From positions 1 to 64,000 of the forward strand of contig NZ_BTPU01000037.1 in the NCBI RefSeq assembly GCF_036985595.1: a stretch of 64,000 nt of DNA. The letters run 5' to 3'. This document shows positions 43,501 through 52,672 of the stretch, piece after piece; the stretch's first letter is position 1, and the number at the start of each line of letters is the position of its first letter. Source of the DNA: Vallitalea maricola. GTDB taxonomy: Bacteria > Bacillota > Clostridia > Lachnospirales > Vallitaleaceae. The position numbers and the translations under genes were made by a program. The notes below the pieces were generated by a model. That model was not told the origin of the DNA, did not search any database, and was given only the letters and a program-made list of their open reading frames with translations.

Positions 43501-44532
43501 TTATTTAAATTTATCAATAGAAACTCCCGTTAAGTCATCTTCTGGTTGATCTCTTAAAGGTATTTCACAATTTTTACAGCTATTATTTAAGTATCTTTTG
43601 TTTTCTAACTGCATTTTTCTAAATTCATATAGTTTCTTTCCATTCCATATTTCTTCTAATGTATTTTCCATTATATTACCTACCTTTGTTGCTCTTAGCC
43701 AATCTGCACAGCATACAACTACATCTCCATTACTTTTTACAGTTAAATGATCAAAAGGATATCTACATGGTTTGTATCTTTTAAAATAGTATAAATCATG
43801 AATATTTTTATTGACTTCTAAACTATTTTCACCATACAAGTTTTTTAAAACATCTTCACCAAAATTTGAATTCATTGGTTTATCTATAAAAACTTCATCT
43901 ACAATATCTTGATAATTTTCTATAAATATCTTGTTTTCTTCATCATTATATGTATCAATAATTTTAGCTTGTATAAAAGGTTTAACAGAGTTAAGTTTAT
44001 CTTTAATTTGTTTCAATTCACAAACATTATGTCTTATAGTTGATGGTGTTATATTTGATCTTGTAATGTGTTCATTTTTTTCTTTTATAACAGAATAAAT
44101 AGAAATTCTTAGATAATCTAATCCATATTGAATCAATTCTTTAGATATTTGTTTATTTAACAAACTTCCATTAGTAGTAATTTCTATAACTTCACTTAAA
44201 TTTTCTTCTTTAAGTTTTTTAACCATTTTACATATATTTTTATTTAATAAAGGCTCGCCCATTGAATATAATTTTATAACCTTCAATTTTGAATTTCCCC
44301 ATTGTTTAAGGTCTTCTACAATTTTATTAAAACATTGATTATTCATATTCAATAACGGACCAGCCATTTTCTTATAATTTTCAGAACTATGATGGCACAT
44401 AACACATTTAAAATTACATAAATTTGATGGTTCAATTGATATACAAAATGGTTTTTCCAAAGGTAAAACATCCTTTAATACAGTCCTATTATTTTTATAC
44501 TTTGCCGAAAAAGGTTTTAATTCATTAGACAT
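43501..44532 (-). CDS. Radical SAM/SPASM-type protein
   Basis: 343 aa. The 4Fe-4S cluster motif is CNFKCVMC (C39, C43, C46). A TIM-barrel core follows (LNKNICKMVKKLKEENLSEV, EITTNGSLLNKQISKELIQY). The C-terminal SPASM-like part has CRYPFDHLTVKSNGDVVVCC and ends with CKNCEIP, which could hold auxiliary clusters. Such proteins modify sugars, peptides or lipids by radical chemistry. In this setting it may modify a glycan or flagellin; no substrate can be named. Confidence 0.85.
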   Translation of the reverse strand: MSNELKPFSAKYKNNRTVLKDVLPLEKPFCISIEPSNLCNFKCVMCHHSSENYKKMAGPLLNMNNQCFNKIVEDLKQWGNSKLKVIKLYSMGEPLLNKNICKMVKKLKEENLSEVIEITTNGSLLNKQISKELIQYGLDYLRISIYSVIKEKNEHITRSNITPSTIRHNVCELKQIKDKLNSVKPFIQAKIIDTYNDEENKIFIENYQDIVDEVFIDKPMNSNFGEDVLKNLYGENSLEVNKNIHDLYYFKRYKPCRYPFDHLTVKSNGDVVVCCADWLRATKVGNIMENTLEEIWNGKKLYEFRKMQLENKRYLNNSCKNCEIPLRDQPEDDLTGVSIDKFK

Positions 44533-44556
44533 GTTATCATTCTCCTTTATTAATAT

Positions 44557-45495
44557 CTAATACACTAATTGTTTGATTATATTTCTATGTTTATTTTGAT
44601 GTAAAAAGAAATAATTTGTTTCTATTGTATTTTCATTAATAGTTTTTATTTGTTTTAATTGTTTATTTTTTATTATAAAACATTCATAATCTATGTCGCT
44701 AAAGAAATCTATTATTTTATTAGGGTGGTATCCAAATTTAGCAGACCACTTTCTTAACATTTCAGAAAAAATAACAGGTTTAAATCTTTTAATAGTATCT
44801 AAACCTCCTTGATATACAAACAGTTCAGAACCTTCAACATCACATTTAATGAAATCCAATTTTTTAATATTATTATCAGTTATGAATGTATCCATTTTTT
44901 TTACCTTACATTTAACTTTTTCTGTCAATTCATTTTGTCTTATATCTATAATAGAAGAGGCTCCTGATTCAATCTTATTATAAAAAAATTCTAATATTTT
45001 ATCATCATTATAAAATCCTAAGTTATATATATTTTGCGTCATTAGACCATTAAGTTCTAAATTTCTTTTTAATTGGTTACAGGTTTTGTTAATAGGTTCG
45101 AATGAATACACCATACTATTTTTTATATTTTTCAAGATATTAATTGTATACCATCCTAAATTTGCTCCGACATCAAATATAACACTATTATCTTCAAGCA
45201 TATTTATTATTTTTAATGATATTTCTAGTTCTTCTTGTTCATAATTTCCATTATTTAAAATACTAACTATAACTGCACCAGCATCCGTTTCATTTAACTT
45301 CATTTTTAATTCATGATTATAGTTATTTATCGTTATAATTACTTCTTCTTTACCAATATCTATATTTTGGACTATACTTGACTGTAATAATTTTGTATAA
45401 TCTATTAATATTTCATGCATCTTAAATAACCTTTGGCTATATTGTTTTTTGTTTAATTTCCCATTATTATAATCTTCCATTATTTCTTGCAACAT
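44557..45495 (-). CDS. FkbM family methyltransferase
   Basis: 312 aa. A helical N-terminal region of about 85 residues precedes the SAM-binding FkbM domain: SVIFDVGANLGWYTINILKN, VYSFEPINKTCNQLKRNLEL and KLDFIKCDVEGSELFVYQGG. FkbM-type enzymes O-methylate sugar or polyketide hydroxyls. It is 24 bp upstream of the radical SAM gene and 4 bp downstream of an epimerase gene. Likely O-methylates a surface sugar. Confidence 0.9.
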   Translation of the reverse strand: MLQEIMEDYNNGKLNKKQYSQRLFKMHEILIDYTKLLQSSIVQNIDIGKEEVIITINNYNHELKMKLNETDAGAVIVSILNNGNYEQEELEISLKIINMLEDNSVIFDVGANLGWYTINILKNIKNSMVYSFEPINKTCNQLKRNLELNGLMTQNIYNLGFYNDDKILEFFYNKIESGASSIIDIRQNELTEKVKCKVKKMDTFITDNNIKKLDFIKCDVEGSELFVYQGGLDTIKRFKPVIFSEMLRKWSAKFGYHPNKIIDFFSDIDYECFIIKNKQLKQIKTINENTIETNYFFLHQNKHRNIIKQLVY

Positions 45496-45499
45496 TTAA

Positions 45500-46561
45500 T
45501 CACTTCCTATAATTATTATAAAAACTTTCTACCGTTCTTTTAAAACCTTCATCTATACTTATTTTAGGAATCCATCCTAATTTATTAATTTTATTACTAT
45601 CTAGTACTGTTAGACCTAGATTATTACTTTTATTAGTAGCTTGATTCATATCTTTACTAATTATTTTCAGCTTTTTTTCCTTAAATATTTTATTGACTAA
45701 AATATCTGCTAATTCATTAATTGATACATAACAGTTATTATTTACAACATTGTATGCTTCACCAGAATTACCTTTAAATAAAACTAGGTTAAAAGCAACA
45801 ATCGCATCAGAAATATAACAAAATGGTCTTTTAGCTTTTCCGTTACTTCTAATAATTAAATTCTCGTCATTTATTATATTTCTTACAAAATCTGAGAACA
45901 CTCGACCATCGTATAAATTTATTCCTGGCCCATAAGTGTGACCTATTCTAACTATTTTTGTTGGTATACCAAATTGTTTATAAAAACAATAGCACATATT
46001 TTCTCCCATCTTTTTTCCTTCAGCATAACAACTGTTAGTATTTAATGGATTTAATGAATAATATTGATTTTCTTTTACTGGTTCAGTAGCACAACTAATA
46101 TCTCCATAAACAGCTCCACTACTAAAAAACAAAAAACTTTTAATTTTTTTTCTTTTTGCAAAGTTCAACAAATTAAATGTTCCTATAGTATTAGCACTTA
46201 ATGTTCCAACCGGATCAATTTTAAAACTTTTCGTATTAGCTTGACTAGCAGCATGAATAATATAATCAATTTTATCATCTATATAAATATCATCTTCAAC
46301 ATTTTGTATAATAATTTCAAAGTATTTTTTATCAATATATTTACTAAATTTCTTTTTTAAATCTATTTCATTCCTTGATAATGCAAATATTTTACAGTAA
46401 TCTTCATCCAAAATATTATTATTTATGTACATTAATAATTCAACCATATATCTTCCTAAAAGCCCATTTGCTCCTGTTATTAAAAATGTATTTCCTTTGA
46501 ACATTTCAACATCTATATATTTTATAATATATTCCATATCTTCTAATATAATATCATTCAT
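45500..46561 (-). CDS. NAD-dependent epimerase/dehydratase
   Basis: 353 aa extended SDR. NAD-binding FLITGANGLLGRYMVELL (about 26-43), IDYIIHAASQANTKSFKI, and a catalytic SxxxY(x3)K: FFSSGAVYG, then CYAEGKKMGE. Closest in style to sugar-nucleotide epimerases/reductases such as CDP-tyvelose or GDP-fucose enzymes, but the exact reaction cannot be read. With RfbF, RfbG and RfbH present, a CDP-sugar 4-ketoreductase or epimerase is plausible. Confidence 0.85.
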   Translation of the reverse strand: MNDIILEDMEYIIKYIDVEMFKGNTFLITGANGLLGRYMVELLMYINNNILDEDYCKIFALSRNEIDLKKKFSKYIDKKYFEIIIQNVEDDIYIDDKIDYIIHAASQANTKSFKIDPVGTLSANTIGTFNLLNFAKRKKIKSFLFFSSGAVYGDISCATEPVKENQYYSLNPLNTNSCYAEGKKMGENMCYCFYKQFGIPTKIVRIGHTYGPGINLYDGRVFSDFVRNIINDENLIIRSNGKAKRPFCYISDAIVAFNLVLFKGNSGEAYNVVNNNCYVSINELADILVNKIFKEKKLKIISKDMNQATNKSNNLGLTVLDSNKINKLGWIPKISIDEGFKRTVESFYNNYRK

Positions 46562-46575
46562 AATATACTCTCCAA

Positions 46576-47772
46576 TTATATAATATTACATAAGTTTTTT
46601 AATGCCCTATTCTCAGGTATAGCGTATAAAACAGTGTCCCAACAGTCTCCAGTATATTGCCTTAAATAAAAGCTATATTGGTTATTCATAGAATAAATTA
46701 ATAAAGGTATTTCCCATAAGTCACTTTGATTATGATATACACTAATTGCTAATATAGGTTTAAAATTTTTAATAACTTTCTTAGCACCTAATAGAGCTTT
46801 AAATTCAAATCCTTCGATATCCATCTTAATTATTGTAGGTGGATCGTATTTCTTTGTCTTAACAAAATCATTTATTGTTATACTTTTTACTTTACAGTTA
46901 CCTTCTTTCACTATTAATGAACTTTCATCATTATTGGATTGGAATAATAAAGCACCATCCTTATCTCCAACTGCACATTCAAAAACATTTACTCTTTTCT
47001 TAAATTCATCATCTTTTGTACTAACAAATCTAATAATCTTTTTATAATTATTTGGATCTGGCTCAAATGCTATTATCTTTGTAAAACGATTTTTGCTTTC
47101 TTTAATAATCTGTTTAATGGTATCCCCATCATAAGCTCCACAATCATATATAATATCATCGTCTTTTAATTTGTATATATCATGCTCAAAATACTGAGGA
47201 TAGTCAACTTTTATAAATTCATCCCAGTTATTATGGTAGAGTCTCCATTTTATTTGATTATAGTATTCTTTTTGAGATTTTATGTCTTTAAGTAAATCAA
47301 ATGCTTTTAAAATTTTATCTTTTTCATCAATAATTTTGCTAGGTATATCTAAACAATAATGAGGTAAAAATACACTTGGATATTGATTATATAATTTTGT
47401 TATGTCAACGACATTTTTAAAACCTAAGTTATTCAAATTATTTATAATAGTTTTAACACGTGCTTTCTCACCATAAGAAGCGCTCCATATAGATATGACT
47501 ACTAGAACATCATTACCATATGATTCTATTAATTGATTTATACTTAATACCTCAATACCTTTCTTAAATAATCTACTTTGGCTTGGGCTACTATCTCCAA
47601 TAGCTAATGGCTTAATACCCAAAGTAGTTAATCCTTCCAATGTTTTTTCGCCTAATAAGCCAGCACCATATAAAATAAATGGTTCTTTATCAAACTCATA
47701 TTTTTTTAAATTACAAGTTTTAGTTAAAAGCGTAAGTAATTTATGGGAGTAGATCTTTTCGCTACTTTTCAT
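46576..47772 (-). CDS. FkbM methyltransferase with N-terminal Rossmann module
   Basis: 398 aa. Residues about 25-120 form a nucleotide-binding-like module (PFILYGAGLLGEKTLEGLTT, IKPLAIGDSSPSQSRLF, VLVVISIWSASYGEKARVKT), like the PglD N-terminal or coupled Rossmann domains of sugar enzymes. The FkbM domain follows about 190-390: DDIIYDCGAYDGDTIKQI, IIAFEPDPNNYKKIIRF, IIKMDIEGFEFKALLGAKKV. A second, diverged methyltransferase beside that at 44557-45495. Both could decorate the same glycan. Confidence 0.86.
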   Translation of the reverse strand: MKSSEKIYSHKLLTLLTKTCNLKKYEFDKEPFILYGAGLLGEKTLEGLTTLGIKPLAIGDSSPSQSRLFKKGIEVLSINQLIESYGNDVLVVISIWSASYGEKARVKTIINNLNNLGFKNVVDITKLYNQYPSVFLPHYCLDIPSKIIDEKDKILKAFDLLKDIKSQKEYYNQIKWRLYHNNWDEFIKVDYPQYFEHDIYKLKDDDIIYDCGAYDGDTIKQIIKESKNRFTKIIAFEPDPNNYKKIIRFVSTKDDEFKKRVNVFECAVGDKDGALLFQSNNDESSLIVKEGNCKVKSITINDFVKTKKYDPPTIIKMDIEGFEFKALLGAKKVIKNFKPILAISVYHNQSDLWEIPLLIYSMNNQYSFYLRQYTGDCWDTVLYAIPENRALKNLCNII

Positions 47773-47798
47773 ATAAAAATTTATACTCCTTTCAATGT

Positions 47799-48455
47799 TT
47801 AATTAGATATTCGTATATAATTAAGTATATCTTTAAGACAATTAATTGTTAAACAAGCTCCCTCTTCTACCAAATCTTTATTCTTCCCATATCCATAATT
47901 AACACCTATACATTTAATATCGTTATATTTTGCTGCAATAACATCTTCACATCTATCTCCTACCATTATAGTCTCTTCTTGAATTAAATCATGTTTATTA
48001 ATCAATCTTTCTATCCTATTTGCTTTATTGATATCTTTACCATTAATTACTATCCCAGATATATCTTTAAAATAATTTTTTATCTGTAATTTTTCTGTTA
48101 TATCTATGACAAATATATGTGGTTTTGAAGTAACTATATATAAATTAATATCTTTCTTAAAAAGATTTATAAGTGTTTCACTAACCCCTGGATACAATTC
48201 TAATTCTTTTAAACCATCATTTGAATATCTTTCTCTAAAATAATTAGTACAATTTATTATTAATTCTTCATCATTTGTTTTTAACAATATCTTTAGCATT
48301 TTAGTAAGTGGTGGTCCTATTATTCCTTTAATTTCTTGATCAGTAACCCTAGGAATATTTAATTTATCAAATGCATAATGCATTGATTTTATTATTCCTT
48401 CACTGGTATCTACTAATGTACCATCAAAGTCAAAAATTATATTATTAATCATCAT
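47799..48455 (-). CDS. HAD-family phosphatase
   Basis: 218 aa, HAD subfamily IA. DFDGTLVDTSEGI gives the nucleophile and acid aspartates (D9, D11), the threonine/serine motif is VTSKPH, and MVGDRCEDVIAA is motif IV. Similar to phosphoglycolate phosphatase and to phosphatases of sugar pathways. Located between the ThDP enzyme and a methyltransferase gene, so it may dephosphorylate a sugar phosphate such as a NeuB product. Confidence 0.88.
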   Translation of the reverse strand: MMINNIIFDFDGTLVDTSEGIIKSMHYAFDKLNIPRVTDQEIKGIIGPPLTKMLKILLKTNDEELIINCTNYFRERYSNDGLKELELYPGVSETLINLFKKDINLYIVTSKPHIFVIDITEKLQIKNYFKDISGIVINGKDINKANRIERLINKHDLIQEETIMVGDRCEDVIAAKYNDIKCIGVNYGYGKNKDLVEEGACLTINCLKDILNYIRISN

Positions 48456-48463
48456 ATTAGCTC

Positions 48464-50251
48464 CTAATTATACAACATATTATTTTTAAATTCTTCTTCT
48501 TCTAAAAATGGCCATAAATCTTCCATAGGCTTTGTAACCATAGAACCATTTGGTAATTTAACTGATTTTACTCTTGGCATTGTCTGTTGTAAAGGATTTA
48601 TCATTAAATCACATATAACTGGTCCATCAATATTTAATACTTCAGCAACTTTTTCTTTTAGCTCTGAATTGTCATTAATTCTTATATTTCTTATATTATA
48701 AGCATCGGCTACTTTACATATATCTGGTAATGAGACCTCACTATTTTTCTCACTTCCAACATAAAAGCTATCAAAATAATTTCTTTGCATATTTGTAATA
48801 GCAGCATAACCATCATTATTGAAAATAAATATTTTTAATGGCAAATTATGCCTTCGTAGAGTTTCTATCTCTTGAATATTAAATTGGAAACCTCCATCAC
48901 CATTAATACAAATAGTCCTTTTTTTATTACTAGCTATACATGCCGCTATACTAGCCGGAAGTCCAAATCCCATTGCACCAAATCCTTCATTATTGAATAA
49001 TCTTTGTCCTTTTTTTATTTTAAAAGCTTGCATTGTTATTTCACTACAACTTCCTGAACTACCTGGAACAATTATATCTTTTTCATTTAGTAATGTACTT
49101 AACACTTCTATAAAACAGTAAGGATTAACATATTCTTTTTGATTCCAATATTGATCTAGTATAACTGGATATTTATGTTTTATTAAATTACAATATTTTA
49201 GCCATTCTTTTCTATCTACATCCTTAATCTTACTTACATTTGACAATAATTCTTTAATAAATATCTTAGCATCACTTACTAGTTTTATCTCTAGCTGCAT
49301 GTTCATTTTATTTATTTCATTACTATCTATATCAATCATAACTTTTTTTGCAGCTTTAGCAAAATTTTTATGATTATAAGCTGTTTGCCCAAGATCTAAT
49401 CTAGCCCCTATGACTACCAATAAATCACAATTCTGTTGAATAAAATTTGCTGCTCTTTGCCCAATAGCACCAGGTCTCCCATAATAATTAGTATCATTTT
49501 CATCAAAAAAATCAATTGCCTTCCATGTTGTTAATACAGGTATATTTAATAAATTAACTAATTTTAAAAACTCCTGTTCTGCATTAGCTAATCTTATTCC
49601 GTTACCTGCCAAAATACATGGTCTCTTAGAATCGTTTAATAAAGTTACTAGTTTATCTAATTTATTAGATGTGAGTTTATCATCGTGTATTTTGGCTTGA
49701 GGTTTATATTCTATTAAAGTACTTTCATCAATCATACTGGCTTGTATATCTAATGGTATATCAATCCAAACTGGACCAGGTCTACCTTCCTTAGCAAGAT
49801 AAATAGCTTTTTCTAAATGATATTTAATCATCTTGGGATCTTCAACAGTAACCGCATATTTTGTAATAGGATTTACAATAGAAGTAATATTAATCTCTTG
49901 AAATCCCATTTGTCTAACACCATATTTTTTACCTAAGTCTTGTCTCTTAACTTGCCCTGATATAATAATACATGGTGTAGAGTCTACATAGGCTGCAGCT
50001 ATACCTGTAATCGCATTAGTACTTCCTGGACCCGTAGTTACTAATCCTACTCCAATATGATTAGTGTATTGCCCATAAGCTTCTACTGCAATAGAAACTG
50101 CTTGTTCATTTAGATTGCATATATAATCTATTTTGTTAGATCTACCAATAGAATCTACTAAATGCATACATCCACCACCTGATATCATAAATAGGTGTTT
50201 AACTCCTAATTCTTCTAAAAATCTTACAACATACTCTGATAATTTTATCAT
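48464..50251 (-). CDS. ThDP-dependent enzyme, acetolactate-synthase-like
   Basis: 595 aa with the full three-domain fold. Domain 1 has FMISGGGCMHLVDSI and the catalytic-site glutamate (LNEQAVSIAVEAYGQ, E49); domain 2 has KRPCILAGNGIRLANAEQEF; domain 3 has the ThDP motif GDGGFQFNIQEIETLRRHNL with NND downstream. Domain 1 also has GPGSTNAITGIAAAYVDSTP, as in acetolactate synthases. In a CDP-dideoxyhexose cluster this resembles YerE, which adds an acetyl unit to a CDP-3,6-dideoxy-4-ketohexose. No small regulatory subunit is present, which argues against ordinary acetolactate synthase. Confidence 0.85.
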   Translation of the reverse strand: MIKLSEYVVRFLEELGVKHLFMISGGGCMHLVDSIGRSNKIDYICNLNEQAVSIAVEAYGQYTNHIGVGLVTTGPGSTNAITGIAAAYVDSTPCIIISGQVKRQDLGKKYGVRQMGFQEINITSIVNPITKYAVTVEDPKMIKYHLEKAIYLAKEGRPGPVWIDIPLDIQASMIDESTLIEYKPQAKIHDDKLTSNKLDKLVTLLNDSKRPCILAGNGIRLANAEQEFLKLVNLLNIPVLTTWKAIDFFDENDTNYYGRPGAIGQRAANFIQQNCDLLVVIGARLDLGQTAYNHKNFAKAAKKVMIDIDSNEINKMNMQLEIKLVSDAKIFIKELLSNVSKIKDVDRKEWLKYCNLIKHKYPVILDQYWNQKEYVNPYCFIEVLSTLLNEKDIIVPGSSGSCSEITMQAFKIKKGQRLFNNEGFGAMGFGLPASIAACIASNKKRTICINGDGGFQFNIQEIETLRRHNLPLKIFIFNNDGYAAITNMQRNYFDSFYVGSEKNSEVSLPDICKVADAYNIRNIRINDNSELKEKVAEVLNIDGPVICDLMINPLQQTMPRVKSVKLPNGSMVTKPMEDLWPFLEEEEFKNNMLYN

Positions 50252-50263
50252 AATAATACTCCT

Positions 50264-51778
50264 TTATATAAGCATTTCTTTAGTTATGTATACAGTAGTT
50301 TTTCTAGGATTAACAAAACCATTTGATGTATAATATGAATCATTAATAAAATGTGTTGTAGAAATTTCTTCAAAGACACACCCATTTGGGGAGCTAAAAC
50401 TATGTTTAACACCACGTTCAATTACAATAGATTGTCCTGGCATTATTACATATTCTTTATTATTGAGATTGCAAATTAATTCACCATATAGAACATTAAA
50501 TGTTTCTTCTTTCATTTTATGATAATGTTCCGGATGCTCTTGGTTAGGTAATGATACTAATACTTTCTTACAATATTCTCTATTAATGCAATTGATGATT
50601 GCTACACCTACTCTTTCAAATTGATCAACTCCATAATGATGTGATATCTCACATGTACTATTTAGAGGAATAATTACTCCACTTTTTTTTAAAATTTTAA
50701 TTATCTTATTGACATTTTCTATGATTATGTTCTGTTTATTTATTTTTATTACATCGTTTATCATGATAGGTTTATCATTATCTATAAAATCCGTTGTGAC
50801 TTGAAATTCATTATATTTAGAAAAATCATCCGCCAATACTTGCTTATCAATACTTGGAAACGCAAAATATACATCTTGTGCGTCTATCTTTTCACCTTTT
50901 ACATATTTTCTTTTAACAAACGCACCTCGTTTAAGTGATAATAGTGAATCTTTTTCTTTCTGCCTAAAAGTATATCTTTTTCCCTGAATCCCACACATTT
51001 TATAAGCTTTTAACGCGCTCTCCAACCATTCTCTTACTTGGTCAGGAGTAGCTGAATATTTGTTTAACTTTAATTCACCACATTCAATACCTACATGTTT
51101 TTCAAAAATTTCCGCTCCTTTTCCTATTGCAACCTTAATCGGATCAATATCTGTTGGATCCTCATGAGTAGAAAATCCTATAACATTATCTTTAAATTTA
51201 TATTTAAGCAAATCAATCTGATTTAATTGTAAATTATCACTTTTTGTTGGATATTCTGCAACACAATGCATTAAAGCAATTTCAATATTTCTATGTTTAA
51301 AGAATTGAACAACTCTTTCAATATCCTTTATATCAACACCAGCAGTTGAAGCAATCACAGGTTTATTGGCATTTGCTATTCGTTCTAATAAAGGCCAATC
51401 TTTGAAAGAGCAACTTGCTATTTTAATAATTTTATATTTATGTTGTTTTATTAATTCAACTGATTCTTCGTCAAAAGGTGTACATATAGTATAAAATCCT
51501 TGTTGTTCTACTTCATCTAATAATAATTTAAATTGTTCTTTATTTAATCTAGTATCCTTAAATCTTTTTACGTTTTTTAAATCTTCTCTATTAGAATATG
51601 AAGAATGAATAAAGGTATCTAAATTTCTATATTGAAATTTAAAACCAAAATTAAAATATTGTTCATATTTATTGCAAACTTGTTTTACACTTTTAATAAT
51701 TTTTAATCCATGGGTTACATCACCTTGATGATTGTTCGCAATCTCAAAAATAAACAATGGTTTATTAAAAATATTCAT
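50264..51778 (-). CDS. NeuB-type synthase with SAF and cupin domains
   Basis: 504 aa. Residues 1-260 form a NeuB TIM barrel: FIFEIANNHQGDVTHGLKI, GFKFQYRNLDTFIHSS, TICTPFDEESVELI, IIKIASCSFKDWPLLE and FSTHEDPTDIDPI. An SAF/antifreeze-like region follows (about 280-345, RGAFVKRKYVKGEKIDAQDV). The C-terminal cupin (about 370-504) has metal-ligand motif EHPEHYHKMKEE (H418, H420, E425) and RGVKHSF. NeuB enzymes condense PEP with an aldose. The cupin part is like lyxose/mannose isomerases, so one chain may make and condense its own substrate. No CMP-activating enzyme is nearby. Confidence 0.85.
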   Translation of the reverse strand: MNIFNKPLFIFEIANNHQGDVTHGLKIIKSVKQVCNKYEQYFNFGFKFQYRNLDTFIHSSYSNREDLKNVKRFKDTRLNKEQFKLLLDEVEQQGFYTICTPFDEESVELIKQHKYKIIKIASCSFKDWPLLERIANANKPVIASTAGVDIKDIERVVQFFKHRNIEIALMHCVAEYPTKSDNLQLNQIDLLKYKFKDNVIGFSTHEDPTDIDPIKVAIGKGAEIFEKHVGIECGELKLNKYSATPDQVREWLESALKAYKMCGIQGKRYTFRQKEKDSLLSLKRGAFVKRKYVKGEKIDAQDVYFAFPSIDKQVLADDFSKYNEFQVTTDFIDNDKPIMINDVIKINKQNIIIENVNKIIKILKKSGVIIPLNSTCEISHHYGVDQFERVGVAIINCINREYCKKVLVSLPNQEHPEHYHKMKEETFNVLYGELICNLNNKEYVIMPGQSIVIERGVKHSFSSPNGCVFEEISTTHFINDSYYTSNGFVNPRKTTVYITKEMLI

Positions 51779-51827
51779 ATATATATCCTCCTAAATGAAC
51801 TTAAATGTATCTATCTAATTATATTTA

Positions 51828-52607
51828 CTAACTCCAAATCTTCCATTTTGCACTATTCTCTCTCCATGATTTCTCTAATAAACCTTTATCCCTCTGAGTA
51901 TCCATGCATTGCCAAAAGCCATAATGCTTATAAGCATTAAGTTTTCCTTCTTTTGCTAAATCCTCTAATGGGCTTCTTTCAAAAATGGTTTCGTCTCCTT
52001 CTATAAAATCAAACACTTCTGGTTCTACAACCATAAATCCGCCGTTAATCCATCCACCATCTTCCTTAGATTTTTCCACAAATTTATTTATACCATTTGT
52101 TGTATCATCAATATCAAGTACACCAAATCTTCCCCCAGGTTGTATAGCTGTCATTGTAAGATATCCATTTGATTTATCATGGTATTTTTCAAGCTCGTTA
52201 ATATTTATATCGGAAACTCCATCCCCATAGGTAAGCATAAATCGATCATTTCCAACATATTTTTTAATTCTTTTTATTCTACCACCTGTCATGGTATGAA
52301 GTCCAGTATCAACCAACGTAACTTTCCATGGTTCTGATACATTATTATGTATAGTCATCTTATTTTCATTTTTGAAATCAAATGTTATATCCGATGTATG
52401 TAGATAATAATCTGCGAAAAACTCTTTAATTAAATATCCTTTGTAGCCTAAACAAATAATAAAATCATTGTACCCATAATGACTATAAATCTTCATAATG
52501 TGCCAAAGAATTGGTCTCTCTCCTATCTCAATCATTGGTTTAGGTTTCAAGTGACTTTCTTCGCTTATTCTCGTTCCAAAACCACCTGCTAATATTACTG
52601 TTTTCAT
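51828..52607 (-). CDS. rfbF: Glucose-1-phosphate cytidylyltransferase
   Basis: 259 aa. MKTVILAGGFGTRISEESHL with KPKPMIEIGERPILWHIMKI is the nucleotide-binding signature of RfbF; FMLTYGDGVSDININELEKY, KEDGGWINGGFMVVEPEVFD and YGFWQCMDTQRDKGLLEKSW are also characteristic. It makes CDP-glucose from CTP and glucose 1-phosphate, the entry to the CDP-dideoxyhexose branch completed by RfbG and RfbH. The gene is over 11 kb from rfbG in the same cluster, an unusual separation. Confidence 0.95.
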   Translation of the reverse strand: MKTVILAGGFGTRISEESHLKPKPMIEIGERPILWHIMKIYSHYGYNDFIICLGYKGYLIKEFFADYYLHTSDITFDFKNENKMTIHNNVSEPWKVTLVDTGLHTMTGGRIKRIKKYVGNDRFMLTYGDGVSDININELEKYHDKSNGYLTMTAIQPGGRFGVLDIDDTTNGINKFVEKSKEDGGWINGGFMVVEPEVFDFIEGDETIFERSPLEDLAKEGKLNAYKHYGFWQCMDTQRDKGLLEKSWRENSAKWKIWS

Positions 52608-52672
52608 GATATTCCTCCTTATGCCGGTTCCATTGATTTCACGAAGTATTGTCTATTATATATTGATAACTT

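Noticed and set aside
48464..50251. Ordinary acetolactate synthase of branched-chain amino acid synthesis
   Set aside because: The fold fits, but there is no ilvN or ilvC neighbour and the gene sits inside a CDP-sugar cluster. Still a possible alternative.
50264..51778. Plain sialic or pseudaminic acid synthase
   Set aside because: The neighbouring genes lack the matching CMP-transferase, 2-epimerase and aminotransferase, and the C-terminal cupin is not part of those enzymes.
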